64,000 nucleotides of DNA from Rhizophagus clarus (Eukaryota; Glomeromycota; Glomeromycetes; Glomerales; Glomeraceae): positions 558,001 through 622,000 of the forward strand of contig BLAL01000297.1 in NCBI GenBank assembly GCA_015698045.1, given 5' to 3'. Shown here piece after piece: positions 24,335-36,290 of this stretch. The notes beneath the pieces are model-generated. The model was not told where the DNA came from. It made no database searches and saw nothing but the letters and a program-made list of their open reading frames with translations. The position numbers and the translations under genes were made by a program. Numbering within the stretch: position 1 is the first letter of the stretch; each line of letters begins with the position of its first letter.

Positions 24335-26225
24335 TTTTTTTTTATTATTTTTTTCTTTTGAAAAAATAAAAAAGTATATTTAATAAAGCAGGTTGCCAAT
24401 CAATTTAATGTATAGACATATCTGATATATATATAGACAAATTAAATATAAATAGGGATTGGTAAAAATAGATTTCCAAAAAAAAAGTAAGTCGATCACT
24501 ATAAGATGACTGGCCGGCTTAATAAAATAGTTTATACATTGCTATAACTGTAAATTTATATCACAAAAAATAACCAAATTTATTGTCCGTGAATTATCCG
24601 ATTATGAAAAATGAATAATTTGTTTTAAAGAATAAATTTATTTCATCTCAATGGGCGACGAATTGCCTTTCGGCAAAATTGCGCAAAGCCGGCCAAAATT
24701 AAAACAAGTGACATTTAATCGAGGGTGTGAAGAATAGATTTTTTAATTTTAAAAAGTCTTCAGAATACATAGGTGACAAAAGGGTGACAATGGTACAATG
24801 ATACAATTGATACATGTACTGCGAGTGTGATAAATAATTACAGTACCTTGATTTACAGATAAAATATATTATTTTATTTCATAAACCCAGACGCAGCTAT
24901 TCGCATATACGAAAAGTTGACACCGGCGCCGAATATGTGTGACATATACTGTATATACTAATTATTACATAACTGTCTCCCTCTTTCTATATTTTTTTTT
25001 ATATGTCTCATTTATAACTTCATGCTCTCCTTCTTCTTTTCATTTTCGTTCTTTTCATTTTCGTTCTTGATTCTTCCTCTTCCTTTTTTAGAGCTTCCTT
25101 GAAACTTCGTAGCTCTTGACATTCATTTATCAGAAAATCATAACATCCTCCTTCATTTCTACCACTTCTCTCAAGTCTTCATTCGTTTTACCTATATAGA
25201 CTTGAAATTTTATAAAACCTTACCATCTTCGTCCTATTCTCGAGGTGTTCTTAGTTTACATTCCATTAATGCTTCTCTCACTTGATTTTTTGTGAGTTTC
25301 ATTTCTTTCCTATTTTCTCTTATGATCTCTACTCTTTTGCGGACCAACATTATCTTTCTTTAATTCTCTGCATTCCTTTGCTTTTCTTCTATTGATGACT
25401 CTGCTGACGAAATTCATTTCCCTAAATTGAGAAGGCAAAGAAATCTTCATTGTATATTCGTTATTTCTCACTCCACTCTCCGTTATTTCCATTTCATCGT
25501 CACTATCATCAGTTGAGCTTCTACCATAGTATTACTTCTTGATAATGCTCTTACTTCTTATCAAACTATAGTATATAGATTCTTCTTCCCGATCGATTCC
25601 ACTTCTTTATCGTTTCTGAAAAACTATGTTTCTTAAGTTCGTTTACATCGACCCCGATCCTGATAACTTTTTGACCACGTCGTTATATCTATTTTTTCTT
25701 TATAAACTTCTGAAGTATTGTTATCTTGAATCGATTAATGTTCTGAATTCTTCATATCTACAGATTTATCTCTTTTTCTTAATTCTTCTTTCATCTTGGA
25801 ATCATTTTTGGACTTATTGATTCATTTTCCACTTTCTTTACGCTTAAATCCGATAAATTTTTGGTCGATAAAAATATAAATTATTAATTTTTAGCCAGAA
25901 ATGTTTCTTAATATTAATTTTTTGAAGATTTTCGTCAACTATAGCCTATTGAACCAATCAAAAATTTGGAGATTATGTTAGGCGCAAAAGTTAAACTACA
26001 AATAAGTAGTATGATTGAATTCATTAAATTATTTTAATATTATATACTTTATATTTTATATCCTGATAACTATCAGATGTTTAAATCGGTATATAAAGAA
26101 TCTAGTTTATCGAATTATGAAATATTTTATCTTAACTACATACTTTTTCATTATAAATTATTTATAAAAGATATGATATTTTGTAAACATGTATAAAATT
26201 AAATTAAGAACAAATAGAATAGAAA
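24335..26225. other. array spacer carrying a roughly 1.2-kb insertion
   Basis: 24425-24620 matches 28625-28810, and 25860-26000 matches about 28850-29050. In the second place these blocks are adjacent, so about 24630-25850 looks like an insertion here. The insertion is pyrimidine-rich on the plus strand; on the minus strand it reads as a Lys/Glu/Arg-rich coding relic with stops (e.g. SLPSQFREMNFVSRVINRRK around 25360-25450). No family recognised. Confidence 0.5.
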
Positions 26226-27582
26226 TTATACAGTTTCATTTTTTATTATTTGGAATATTTCATATTCTTCTATTGAAAAATAACCTTTTATATTCATTAT
26301 TTCCTTTTCATATCTATATTTTATACAAAAGTTGCGATCATACTCTTTTAAATCATCTCCTTTCGCGCACATATAAAGATCACGACCACAATTAGGACCA
26401 CAATTAGTATGATAAAATAAAGCTTCACTTATATACCCATGATTTACATGACTTAAAATTAGATCTTTAAAATTACTCTTACTTTTAAAAGAAAATATAA
26501 AACAATCCTTTGTTTCACCATATTCATCATTCAAACTTTTCCATACCAAAGGATTATATCCTTCAATAATTTCTTCTGTTCCTTTTACTTTAATGAATGT
26601 AACCGTATGAAATATATTATCACATAATTCATGAAATTTTTTAGGAGTGAAACCATCTCGACTTCCCCTTAATAATAATTTAAATTTATATGGTAAATAT
26701 AATTCTCTTGCAAAAGCAAATTTGCTTTTGATATCTATTTTATCAATCCATCTTGAAATTAAAGAAACAATATTTAAATTAACAATTTGTGAATCAATAA
26801 TTCCTTCAACATTTTTTTTTGTATCTAGGAAGTAAAATATTATTACTTGGTTCAATTTTAGGATCCAAATAAGAATTTAACAAAACTTCATAAAGTCGAT
26901 GTTCTAAAAGTTTTTTATATGGACGAACTTTTTCTGCAAATTCTTCAGAAGATAAACTAAAAAATCTAATTAATGGTAAACAAGATAGTAAAGTATTTTT
27001 GATCATTTTAAAATCTAGGAGATTTAGTTATGATATCTATACAGAATTGTTGAAGTTCTAATAAAGAATTAGATTTAAAACTTGTTTGATAAACAAGTCC
27101 GAAATTTTGTTCCATCCATTGAACTTTATTTTCAATTAAATATCTTTGTAAATAATCAATTAGCTCTTGAAGGCGAAGTTGATTAGCAGCATCCAATACT
27201 TCTAAGAATCCTAAAGTTTCTTGCTCATCAAACAAAATTATACCACCATAAATATATCTAATATTATATAAAATTTTATTTAATATAAAAATATTTAGTT
27301 ATTAATAAAAATTATAAATATAACTTACTCTAAAATGATTTGAAAGGTTTCTGGTTGGATATTTGATAATTTAATATGAGCTAAAATATTATCATTATTC
27401 TTTTTATTTGAAGTTAAAGTTCGTCGCAAAAATGGAGAACGGTAACACAGAATAACCATATGCGCACGGAATATTTTTACATTTGGATCTTTACCAACTT
27501 CAATTGTAGTATCATAATATTCATTATCATTTAAACTTTCAATATAATTTTCACTTAATCTATTAAAAGATTGAAACAACAT
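26226..27582 (-). pseudogene. BTB-BACK-TLDc copy 5, pseudogene
   Basis: Exon 1 (27329-27582, start ATG at 27582) and its donor are intact, and exon 2 resumes at an ATATATTTATGG acceptor near 27256. Two lesions break it. In BACK, sequence equivalent to about 60 codons is missing near 27010-27030, with loss of frame. A run of nine T (26812-26820) then shifts frame just before TLDc; eight or eleven would keep frame, and the sister at 29.3 kb has eleven. The TLDc part remains open (KLLLRGSRDGFTPKKF, EEYEIFQIIKNETV). It is closest to the pseudogene at 29293 and to copy 4. Confidence 0.8.
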
Positions 27583-29292
27583 TTGTTTTATCTTTTTTTT
27601 TTTGGAAGTCAAGAAAAAAAAAAAAAATTGATAGCAAGCTGTAAATCAATTTAAATTGCGTGGCACAATGATAGCCAATCATTAAAAATATTTAAGTGTG
27701 GAGTTATATTACGGTGTAACAAAACTTGTGATCTACACGCCAAAATTTGTACAATAAATATTATATAAATATTACGCATGACCATATGACAAACCTTAAA
27801 AACAAAGGTTGAGAAAATCTTTTTAAAGCCTCCTAGAGGGCACAAAAAAAACTACCGTAAGTGCGTATCATAATTTCTGATAACATACAAAGCATGACAC
27901 ATCTCTTTCTACAAAGAACTTTAGCATAAAATTGAAAAATATAGGCACAAAAGTATCGTATAAAGCAGGGAAACATCCTTCAAGGGTTGATTCTATAAAA
28001 AAAACTTAAGAATCTCCTATGTTTGATCGAAGCATACAAACAAAATTGTATTGAGTGAGCACAAAATATAATAATAACTAATAGGAAATTTTTTATTTAC
28101 CAATTAAACAACCATTCAAACATTATGAAATATTAGTATAATGGAAAAGGCCAGTTCATTTGTCTAGTGATTAACAAAAATACGGTATGAAATAGGAAAA
28201 GAAATTTGTTTATTCAAATGAATCGTGAACACTAAGTTTTATGTAAAGTTTTTTTGAATACATGTTCCTGGGAACTTTCCAGATGCTAATGATCATCAGC
28301 GCTTCAAACAGGACAATAATTCAGGGCATATTAGCCAAATGACCAGCTTTTTTCTTCATAAAAAGTTTCAGATGTTCTAAAATGTCCATTGGAGTGAAAT
28401 TTGATATTTTATCATGGAAATTAAGATAAAAAAGAAAATGCCAAAAAATCTTAATGATCCGGATGGAGGAATGGCAAAATATTATAAAAATAGTCAATTA
28501 CTGAAATAATGGCAAACGTGCATTATAATAATTTTTTTTAATAAAGTGATTTATTATAATAATTAGGCATTAATAAGCAATTTTTTGATTCTCATTTTTT
28601 TGTCCCATACTGTATATAGATAAATACAATATACGATAAATTAGTAAATCTTGGTAAAATAGATTCCAAAAATAATCACTAAAAGACAGCTAGCCGGCAT
28701 AATAAAATTTTTAAATTAGTTTATATATTGCTATAATTGTAAAATTCATATTAGAAATAGCCAAATTTATTACTCCTGGTGAATTGCCCGGTCATGAGAA
28801 ACGAATAATTTTATATATTAAATCTAATATTGAATTTATAGTTAAAAGTATAATTTGTTAATTTTAGCCGGAATTTTTCTAATATTAGTTTTTTAACTGA
28901 GCTTTTAATAATATCACTATAAAATTTTTTGATACCACATATATATTATATACTTATAATCTAACAAGTTTTGCTTGCTATACTTTGACGTTCTTAGGAA
29001 GATCACAGCCTGTCGAAAAATTTTGAAATTATACGTTCGGCACTACAAATCCGAAATGTGATTGAATTATTAAAAATTTAATACTCATCTTATCATTAAC
29101 GCTGACAAAAATATCGGAATATAAAGAGCGTTCTAAAATCTAAATTATTTTAAGAACTTGCTCTTTAATTAACTTTACACACGGATCACATTTAATTTTG
29201 TACACATTTACAAAAATATAATATATTTTATAAATATTTTGTAATAATAAAGTACAAATAGCTTTAACGTTAAGAATAAAACAGAATATAAA
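27583..29292. other. array spacer with a separate insertion
   Basis: No gene. 28625-28810 is the counterpart of the flank 24425-24620 of copy 4, but here it lies about 1 kb from the gene start, so about 27640-28610 is probably an insertion absent from the other spacer. Its content is not recognised. 28850-29050 matches the 3' flank of copy 5. Confidence 0.5.
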
Positions 29293-30749
29293 TTATACAG
29301 TTTCACTTTTTATGATTTGGAAAACTTCATATTCTTCTATTGATAAAAAACTTTTTGCATTCCATATTTCTTTTTCATATCTATGTTTTAGACAATAATT
29401 ACGATGGTATTCTTTTGAATCACTCCCTTGCACGCTTGTATAAAGATCAAGACCAAAATTAGGACCACATTCAGTATGATAATATAGAGCTCTATTTATA
29501 TTCTCATGATTTACATGACTTAAAATTAGATCTTTAAAATTACTCTTACTTTTAAAAGAAAATATAAAACAATCCTTTGTTTCACCATATTCATCATTCA
29601 AACTTTTCCATATCAAAGGATTGTATCCTCAAATAATTTCTTCTATTCCTTTTACTTTAATGAATGTAACCGTATAAGGTATATTATCACATAATTCATG
29701 AAATTTTTAGGAGTGAATCCATCTCGACTTCCTCTTAATAATAATTTAAATTTATATGGTAAATATAATTCTCTTGAAAAGCAAATTTGCTTTTAATATC
29801 TATTTTATCAATCCATCTTGAAATTAAAGAAGCAATATTTAAATTAACAATTTGTGAATAACAATTCCTTCAACATTTTTTTTTTTGTATCTAGGAAGTA
29901 AATGGTTCAATATTAGGATCCAAATAAGAATTTAACAAGTCTTCATAAAGTTGATGTTCTGAAAGTTTTTTATATGGACGGACTTTTTGTGCAAATTCTT
30001 CAGAAGATAAACTAGAAAATCTAACTAATGGTAAACAAGATCGTAAAGTATTTTTCATCATTTTAAAATATTCATCCGTCCAAGTAACAGGATCTAAGAA
30101 AAGAGTTGGATTTTGTGCAAGTCCCCATTTTAAAACATGTTCCCAAATTTCAACTTCTTTCATTTGCAAATCATCTCTTTTAATAAGTAAAACCAAAGGC
30201 TTTTCAGAAAATGAAGTAAAATCAAGTGACCGGAATATTTTTTGAGGAGATTTAGTCATGGAATCTAAACACTACTGTTGAAGTTCCAATAAAGATTTAG
30301 ATTTAAAACTGTTTGACAAACAAGTCCGAAATTTTGTTCCATCCATTCAACCTTATTTTCAATTAAATATTTTTGTAAATAATCAACTAGCTCTTGAAGG
30401 TGAAGTTGATCAGCAGTATCCAATACTTTCAACATTTCTAAAGTTTCTTGTTCATCAAACGAAATTATACCACCATAAATATATCTACATTATATAAAAT
30501 TGTATTAAATATAATAACATTTTAGTTATAAATAAAAATTATAAATATAACTTACTCTAAAACAATTTGAAAGGTTTCTGGTGGATATTTGATAATTTAA
30601 TATGAGCTAAAATATTATCATTATTCTTTTTATTTGAAGTTAGAGTTCGTCGCAAAAATGGAGATCTTCATTCACTTCAATTGTAACATCGTAATATTCA
30701 TTATCATTTAAAATTTCACACTTAATCTAGTAAAAAATAAGGATAACAT
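29293..30749 (-). pseudogene. BTB-BACK-TLDc copy 6, pseudogene
   Basis: Same two-exon layout (start ATG at 30749), more decayed than copy 5. It has a deletion in exon 1 removing the HxxIL region, single-base deletions near 29706, 29776 and 29858, a Gly-to-TGA change in the TLDc IIGGYNP motif (about 29630), a deletion near 29900 and an indel near 30310. Open blocks survive in BACK (29891-30259) and at the C-terminus (29293-29616). Confidence 0.8.
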
Positions 30750-31489
30750 TTTTTTTTCGTTTAATTTTAAATATTTCAGTAGCAAGTTGCAAATCGGTTT
30801 AAATGTTGACAGTGGTTGCAGTGCAATTTAAATACAAATGGGGATCGTGTACCCAATGATTATTAGTTGATCTCTTAAATGTAGAGCTTGGAACCGGTAC
30901 AAAAAACCTTAACCGGTTAACTAGGGTTCTTTTAGTACAGTTAGTGAGTTTAGTTTAAATACTATATTAACAGTTAATCAATTGTGATATTAAACCTTGG
31001 TCTGAGTCCCTGGCAAATTTTCATTGCTAATTATTATCATAGTTTACAGCAGGTTCGCAAAAAAAAAAGTTGCAAACTGTTTTTATTATACATAGAAAAC
31101 GCTTTTCGCAACGTTTTTTAACTATACTATGTGAAACGTTTTTATTTATGGATTCAGTGGGAAAAATATTTTCACAGCATTTTTAACGCCTATTAATAAA
31201 AACTGGTGCGAGATGTTTTTTATTTATGAATTAAATGAAAATAGCAACATTTTTTACCTTATAACTAGAATATGCGCTTATTTAGGGGACTTCGTCCCCC
31301 TATAATATATGAGTATATATGCCGTACCTAGTACTCGTTTATTGGATTTATTGGATGTAAAAATAATTAACAAAAACTATAAAATGCACCAATGGTATTA
31401 AACACCACATCACATATTTATATGTTACACACCTAATCAGTTTATTTATTTAGATAGATGCGATTTATTTTAATTATTTTTCTTGTTAA
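30750..31489. other. spacer entering the repeat domain
   Basis: First about 130 bp resemble the 5' flanks of copies 4 and 5 (GCAAGTTGCAAATCGGTTTAAAT). From about 31040 come repeats with AAAACGTTTTT and TTTCGCAACG motifs that recur at 36760-37050. No gene. Confidence 0.5.
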
Positions 31490-31945
31490 TTTTTTAGGTG
31501 CGGCTTTAGACATGTAGAATTTTGGTAGGGATTGCGAAAAGTTTTTTTTATTGAATTTTTTTTCTTTTATCAAATGTTCTACTTACATTTCAGTTTTCTT
31601 TTTTAGGTAGCTGGACCTTCAGACGTGTGAGGATTCAGTAAGGAAAAGATCATTTTTTTTAAATTGACTTTAACAACACGTTCCTAACATATCAATTTTT
31701 TTTCTTTTTGTTTATTAAACAGTAGATTCTGATTTCAAAGTATCGGTAATAGGTAAGCTTTTTTCTGCATTTATTTTCCTTTTTCTTATTCTTTATTAAC
31801 TTGCTTGTTCTTTTTTTTTAGATACGTCTGTTTTTAGTTCCATTTTGATAGAAATCGAAGTGAGTTTTACTTTCTTTTCTTTTTTTTGTTTGTTCTTTTG
31901 TTCTTTTACTAATCTTTTTATCTCTTTTTTAGATTCAAGTGAGTC
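31490..31945 (+). other. series of possible micro-exon cassettes
   Basis: Five short segments are each preceded by a long T tract ending in AG and followed by a donor-like GT: after TTTTTTAG at 31497, 31606, 31721 (AAACAG), 31820 and 31932, with GTAGGG, GTAAGG, GTAAGC, GTGAGT and GTGAGT downstream. The first two segments resemble each other (GGCTTTAGACATGTAGAATT; GGACCTTCAGACGTGTGAGG). Could be a spliced non-coding RNA, a gene remnant or a chance product of a T-rich strand. Confidence 0.25.
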
Positions 31946-32675
31946 TACTTCGTCTCTTTCTCTTATTATTTTATTTTCTTTTAAGATGACATTAACTGTT
32001 TTCTTTTTATATTTTATGAGTTGGTGTTTCGGTATCTTTCATTTTTTTCCCGTTATTTCTCTTACTTTGCCTTTATCCCTTTTGTTGGTTTTGTTGATTT
32101 TATTTTTTTGTTAATTCTTGTTTTTTTTGTTAATTCTTGTTTTTTTTGTTAATTCTTGTTTTTTTTGTTAATTCTTGTTTTTTTTGTTAATTCTTGTTTT
32201 TTTTGTTAATTCTTGTTTTTTTTGTTAATTCTTGTTTCTTTCATTAATCCTTACCTTTTCTTGTTTCTTTTATTGATTTGATTCTTGTCTCCTTCAATGA
32301 TCTTTGGCTTCTTTTCCATGATCTTTGTTTTTTTCCATGATCTTTGGCTTCTTTTGTTACTTTTTTGTTCCTTTGTTGATTTATTCCTCCTTTGCTCCTT
32401 TTTTCTTTTTCATTTGCCATTCATTTCTTTCATTCCTTTTTCACTACCCATTGTTTTTTTTATTCCTTTTAATTCCCTTTTGCTTTTTTCATTCATTCTT
32501 ATTCTTTCTTTGTTTCTCTTGTTCCTACTTCATTTCCTTTGTCCATTTTTATGTATCTTTCCTTTCTCTTTTATTCTTCCTTTGTCTTCTTTATTGTCCT
32601 ATTTTATTGTATTTTCCCATTCTTTCTTATATATTGCAGTGCATTCGATTTTTTTATAAAATTATGTATAAATAA
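31845..32675. repeat. polypyrimidine block
   Basis: About 830 bp in which the plus strand is overwhelmingly T and C. Two overlapping plus-strand open frames here (up to 124 codons, almost only F, L, S, I) come from this bias and are not genes. Confidence 0.7.
32110..32242 (+). repeat. 19-bp tandem repeat, seven copies
   Basis: Unit GTTAATTCTTGTTTTTTTT starts at 32110, 32129, 32148, 32167, 32186, 32205 and 32224. The first six units are essentially identical and the last degenerates. Low divergence points to recent expansion by slippage. Confidence 0.9.
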
Positions 32676-35340
32676 AATCATAAATTAGCCAATAAAATTT
32701 TTTTTATAAATCACATGATTGTGGTGTTGAGCAATGTCGAAAAAAAAATGTTAAATCATTTTTATTAATAAGATTAAAATAAAACTAATATTATTTTTAT
32801 TAAACTATCAATAGAAAAGTATTAATATCATTTTTACTTTAATATAAAAGTATTTATATCATTTTTGTCAAAAAAAGATTAATAAAAAGTGACTAATATT
32901 GTTTTTTTGCTAAATGATTACGCATTTTTTTTTATTAAAATTACTTAAATTAATTTGTTTTAATTATTTACTTGATAAAAATTAATAATGTAACAAATGC
33001 TTTAGCAGTTTATTTATTAAACTGGATAATTAAAAAATATTAATTTTTTTTATTGATTTATTCTATTAGACTAAATAATTAATTTATTTTTCTAATGGAT
33101 TAATAATGCTTATTTTTAACAGATTAATATTTTTTTTAACAGGTTAATAATTCATTTTTTTTAATGGATTAATTTTTTTTAACCGGTTAATAATTCTTTT
33201 TTTTCCCGGATTAAATAATTTATTTTTTTTTAAAAAAAATAATTTTTAGTGGTTTTAAATTGAATACTTTAATTTTTTTTACCTTTTCTTTATGATTTAT
33301 TAAATTGAATAGTTAAGTTTATTTAATTTTTTTTAACAGTTTATTAAACTGTATAAATCAAAAAATCAATTTTATTTTTTTTTTAATGATTTATTTAAAC
33401 TGGATAATTAAATTATTGGCTTATAATCGGATAATTAAAAAAAATAATTTATTTTTTAGTGATCAATTAAACCAGATAGTTAAAAAAATTTTTTTTGATT
33501 TTATTAAACTAAATAACTTAAAATTATAATTTTATGCTGTTAAGTTGAAATGATTCAGTAATAATTATTCTTTTAACAGTTTATGAACTAAAAATTTTAA
33601 GTAAATAAATTGAGTAAAATTAATTTTTTTAGAGATTTTTTAACTACTTAATACTTAATTTAACGGTTTATTAAATCAATAATTAAAAAATTTATTTATT
33701 AAACCAAATAAATTTATTTGTTATTATTCAGTTAAAAGAACTGTTTAAAAATAAATTATTGAAAGTAAACTATTTTTTTTAATGATTTTAAGTTAAATAA
33801 CGAAAAATTGTTCTTTTTTTTTTTTAAAAAAAAAAAATGCTCTATTTTTTTAATTATTTTCTTAAAAATGGCGTATTTTTTAAAATAGTTTTAACTATTT
33901 TTTTCAAATTGTTTTCAATTATTTTAATCGAAAAGTGATTTTTTTTAATCATTTCACTTAAAAAAAAAATGATTTTTTTTTAGTTGTTTAATTGGAAAAA
34001 TAAAAAAAAAACAATTTTTTCTTTAATTATTTGATTAAGAAAAATGATTTTTTTTCTATAATCAAAAAAAAATGAATTTTTTTATGGTTTTTAAAACTAC
34101 CTAATGCTTGATTTAACAATCATTAAACCAAATAATTAAAAAATTTGTTTATTAAACCAAATGATTAATAATTTATTTTTAACAGTTTTTTTAATCGAAT
34201 ACTAATAAATTCATTAAAAAATTATTTGTTTTTTTTTTTAAACTGGAAAATCAAAATAAAATAAACTATTTCTTAAACAATTTTTAAACTGAACAACGAA
34301 AAAATTATTTTTCTTTTCTTTTTTTTTAAAAAAAAAATACTCTATTGTTTATCATTTTTACCATTTTTTCAATAATAAAAAAACAATTGTTTTTCTTAAT
34401 TAAATTTTTTTGTTTAAAAAAAATGACTTTAGAAAAAACAATTTTTTCTTAATTATTTTGATTAAGAAAATAATTTTCTTGATTGTTAATCGTTTTGACA
34501 TTTTAATGAAAAAAATAACAAAAATGATTGACTAATCATTTAATAAAAAAAATTATTTTATGTTTATTTTTTTCTTTCTCTAATATAACCTATTTAATAA
34601 TTTTCTTTAGTCATGATTGTTTTTTTGGCAGAATTTATTAGTAAACTTTTGGTTTTAGCGGGTACAATTGATGGGTTTCTTGATGGGATCAACGAAATTA
34701 AAAAGTAGGATCAATGAAATTAAAAAAATTTGCAGAAACTTATTATTTGATGACTCAACTAAACATGCAATGAAAGTGGCACAGGAAGGCCTAAATCGCA
34801 ATTTTACTCTTTTGATGTCAAAAGAAGCCTAAGCATAAGCATATGCATTATTCATTATGCATAAATGCTTTAAGCTTTAAGCATTATTATAAAACACATT
34901 TCTCGAGTTCACATTGCGTATTTCCTAATTTGGACAATTTTATATTGAGTCTTGAAGATCAGTACAACTGAAAATCCAAATTGAGTGAAAAAGTCGATTA
35001 ATTTAGAAATGATCTAATCACTTCAAAATCTTCTTTACGCTAATGAAAAAATGTTGTAAAAATCGTTTTTATTTATCTAATAATTTATCAAATTTCATTA
35101 TAAAAATATTAAAATCCGAAGTGTTACTGCGGGTTTTATTCAATCTGGCTTTCAGCGAAGAATTCCTAGTAGTCATAAAAATCACTCCAAAGTACTGTAC
35201 GGTATTTTTCTTTTGGGTCAAAGACCCGCTTCATATAAATACTGTTAGATGAAGAATGTTACAAATTGTAAAAGGAAGTGACTGAAACTCATCGGAACCC
35301 TATTTAATATTTAAAGCTCACTAACTTGTACCCAATTTAA
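32676..35340. repeat. degenerate AT-rich repeat domain
   Basis: Blocks such as TTAAACTGGATAATTAAAAA and AACAGGTTAATAATTCATTTT recur with many variants from 32,990 to 34,560. Elements like AATGATTTTTTT and GATTAAGAAAA at 33,900-34,500 resemble pieces of the 35.4-36.3 kb array. 34,620-35,330 is less repetitive, with a 22-bp near-palindrome of AAGCTT-centred sequence near 34,865-34,886. No gene supported. Confidence 0.55.
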
Positions 35341-35354
35341 TACCTTATTTATTT

Positions 35355-36290
35355 AAAATGATTAAGAAATCATTTTGTTTTGTTATTTGAAACGGTTAAG
35401 AAATCGTTTTGTTTTGCTATTTAAAAACAATTAAGAAATTGTTTTTTTTTGTTATTTAAAATCAAGAAATCGTTATTGTTATTTAAAACCGATTAGGAAT
35501 TCATTTTTTGTTATTATAATGATTAGGAATTCATTTTTTGTTATTAAAAATGATTAAGAAATCTTTTTTTATTTTGTTATTTGAAAACAATTAAGAAATC
35601 ATTTTTTATTTGTTAATAAAAACGATTAAGAAATTATTTTTTTGTTATTTAAAAATGATTAAGAAATCATTTTTTTTGTTATTTAAAAATGATTAAGAAA
35701 TCATTTTTTTTGTTATTTAAAAACGATTAAGAAATCGTTTTTTTTTTGTTATTTAAAAACGATTAAGAAATCGTTTTTTTTTTGTTATTTAAAAACGATT
35801 AAGAAATCGTTTTTTTTTGTTATTTAAAAATGATTAAGAAATCATTTTTTTTTGTTATTTAAAAACGATTAAGAAATCGTTTTTTATTTGTTATTAAAAA
35901 TGATTAAGAAATCATTTTTTATTTGTTATTAAAAACAATTAAGTAATCGTTTTTTATTTTGTTACTTAAAAATGATTAAGAAATCGTTTTTTATTTTGTT
36001 ATTTAAAAATGATTAAGAAATCATTTTTTATTTTGTTATTTAAAAACGATTAAGAAATTGTTTTTTATTTTGTTATTTAAAAACGATTAAGAAATTGTTT
36101 TTATTTTGTTATTTAAAAACGATTAAAGAAATCATTTTTTATTTTGTTATTTAAAAACGATTAAGAAATTGTTTTTTATTTTGTTATTTAAAAACGATTA
36201 AGAAATTGTTTTTTATTTTGTTATTTAAAAACGATTAAGAAATTGTTTTTTATTTTGTTATTAAAAACAATTAAGAAATCATTTTTTTTT
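35355..36290 (+). repeat. tandem hairpin satellite, about 27 units of 35-38 bp
   Basis: Each unit has a 6-bp stem, a short AAGA-like loop, and a spacer of T tract, TTGTTATTTAAA or similar. The stem occurs as ATGATT/AATCAT, ACGATT/AATCGT and ACAATT/AATTGT, so both arms change together in many units (at least ten perfect pairs). Five late units have ACGATT with AATTGT, a G-T pair. Several units mismatch (for example ACAATT with AATCAT at 35586 and 36266), so covariation is partial. The core (35650-35890) is most regular and the edges decay. There are no coding frames. Confidence 0.85.

Noticed and set aside
32285..32675. Two plus-strand open frames of 116-124 codons, apparently membrane-spanning
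   Set aside because: They consist almost only of F, L, S and I because the strand is polypyrimidine; overlapping frames look alike.
35355..36290. CRISPR-like array
   Set aside because: Repeats are regular in length, but there are no unique spacers and the whole unit repeats; it is a satellite in a eukaryotic genome.
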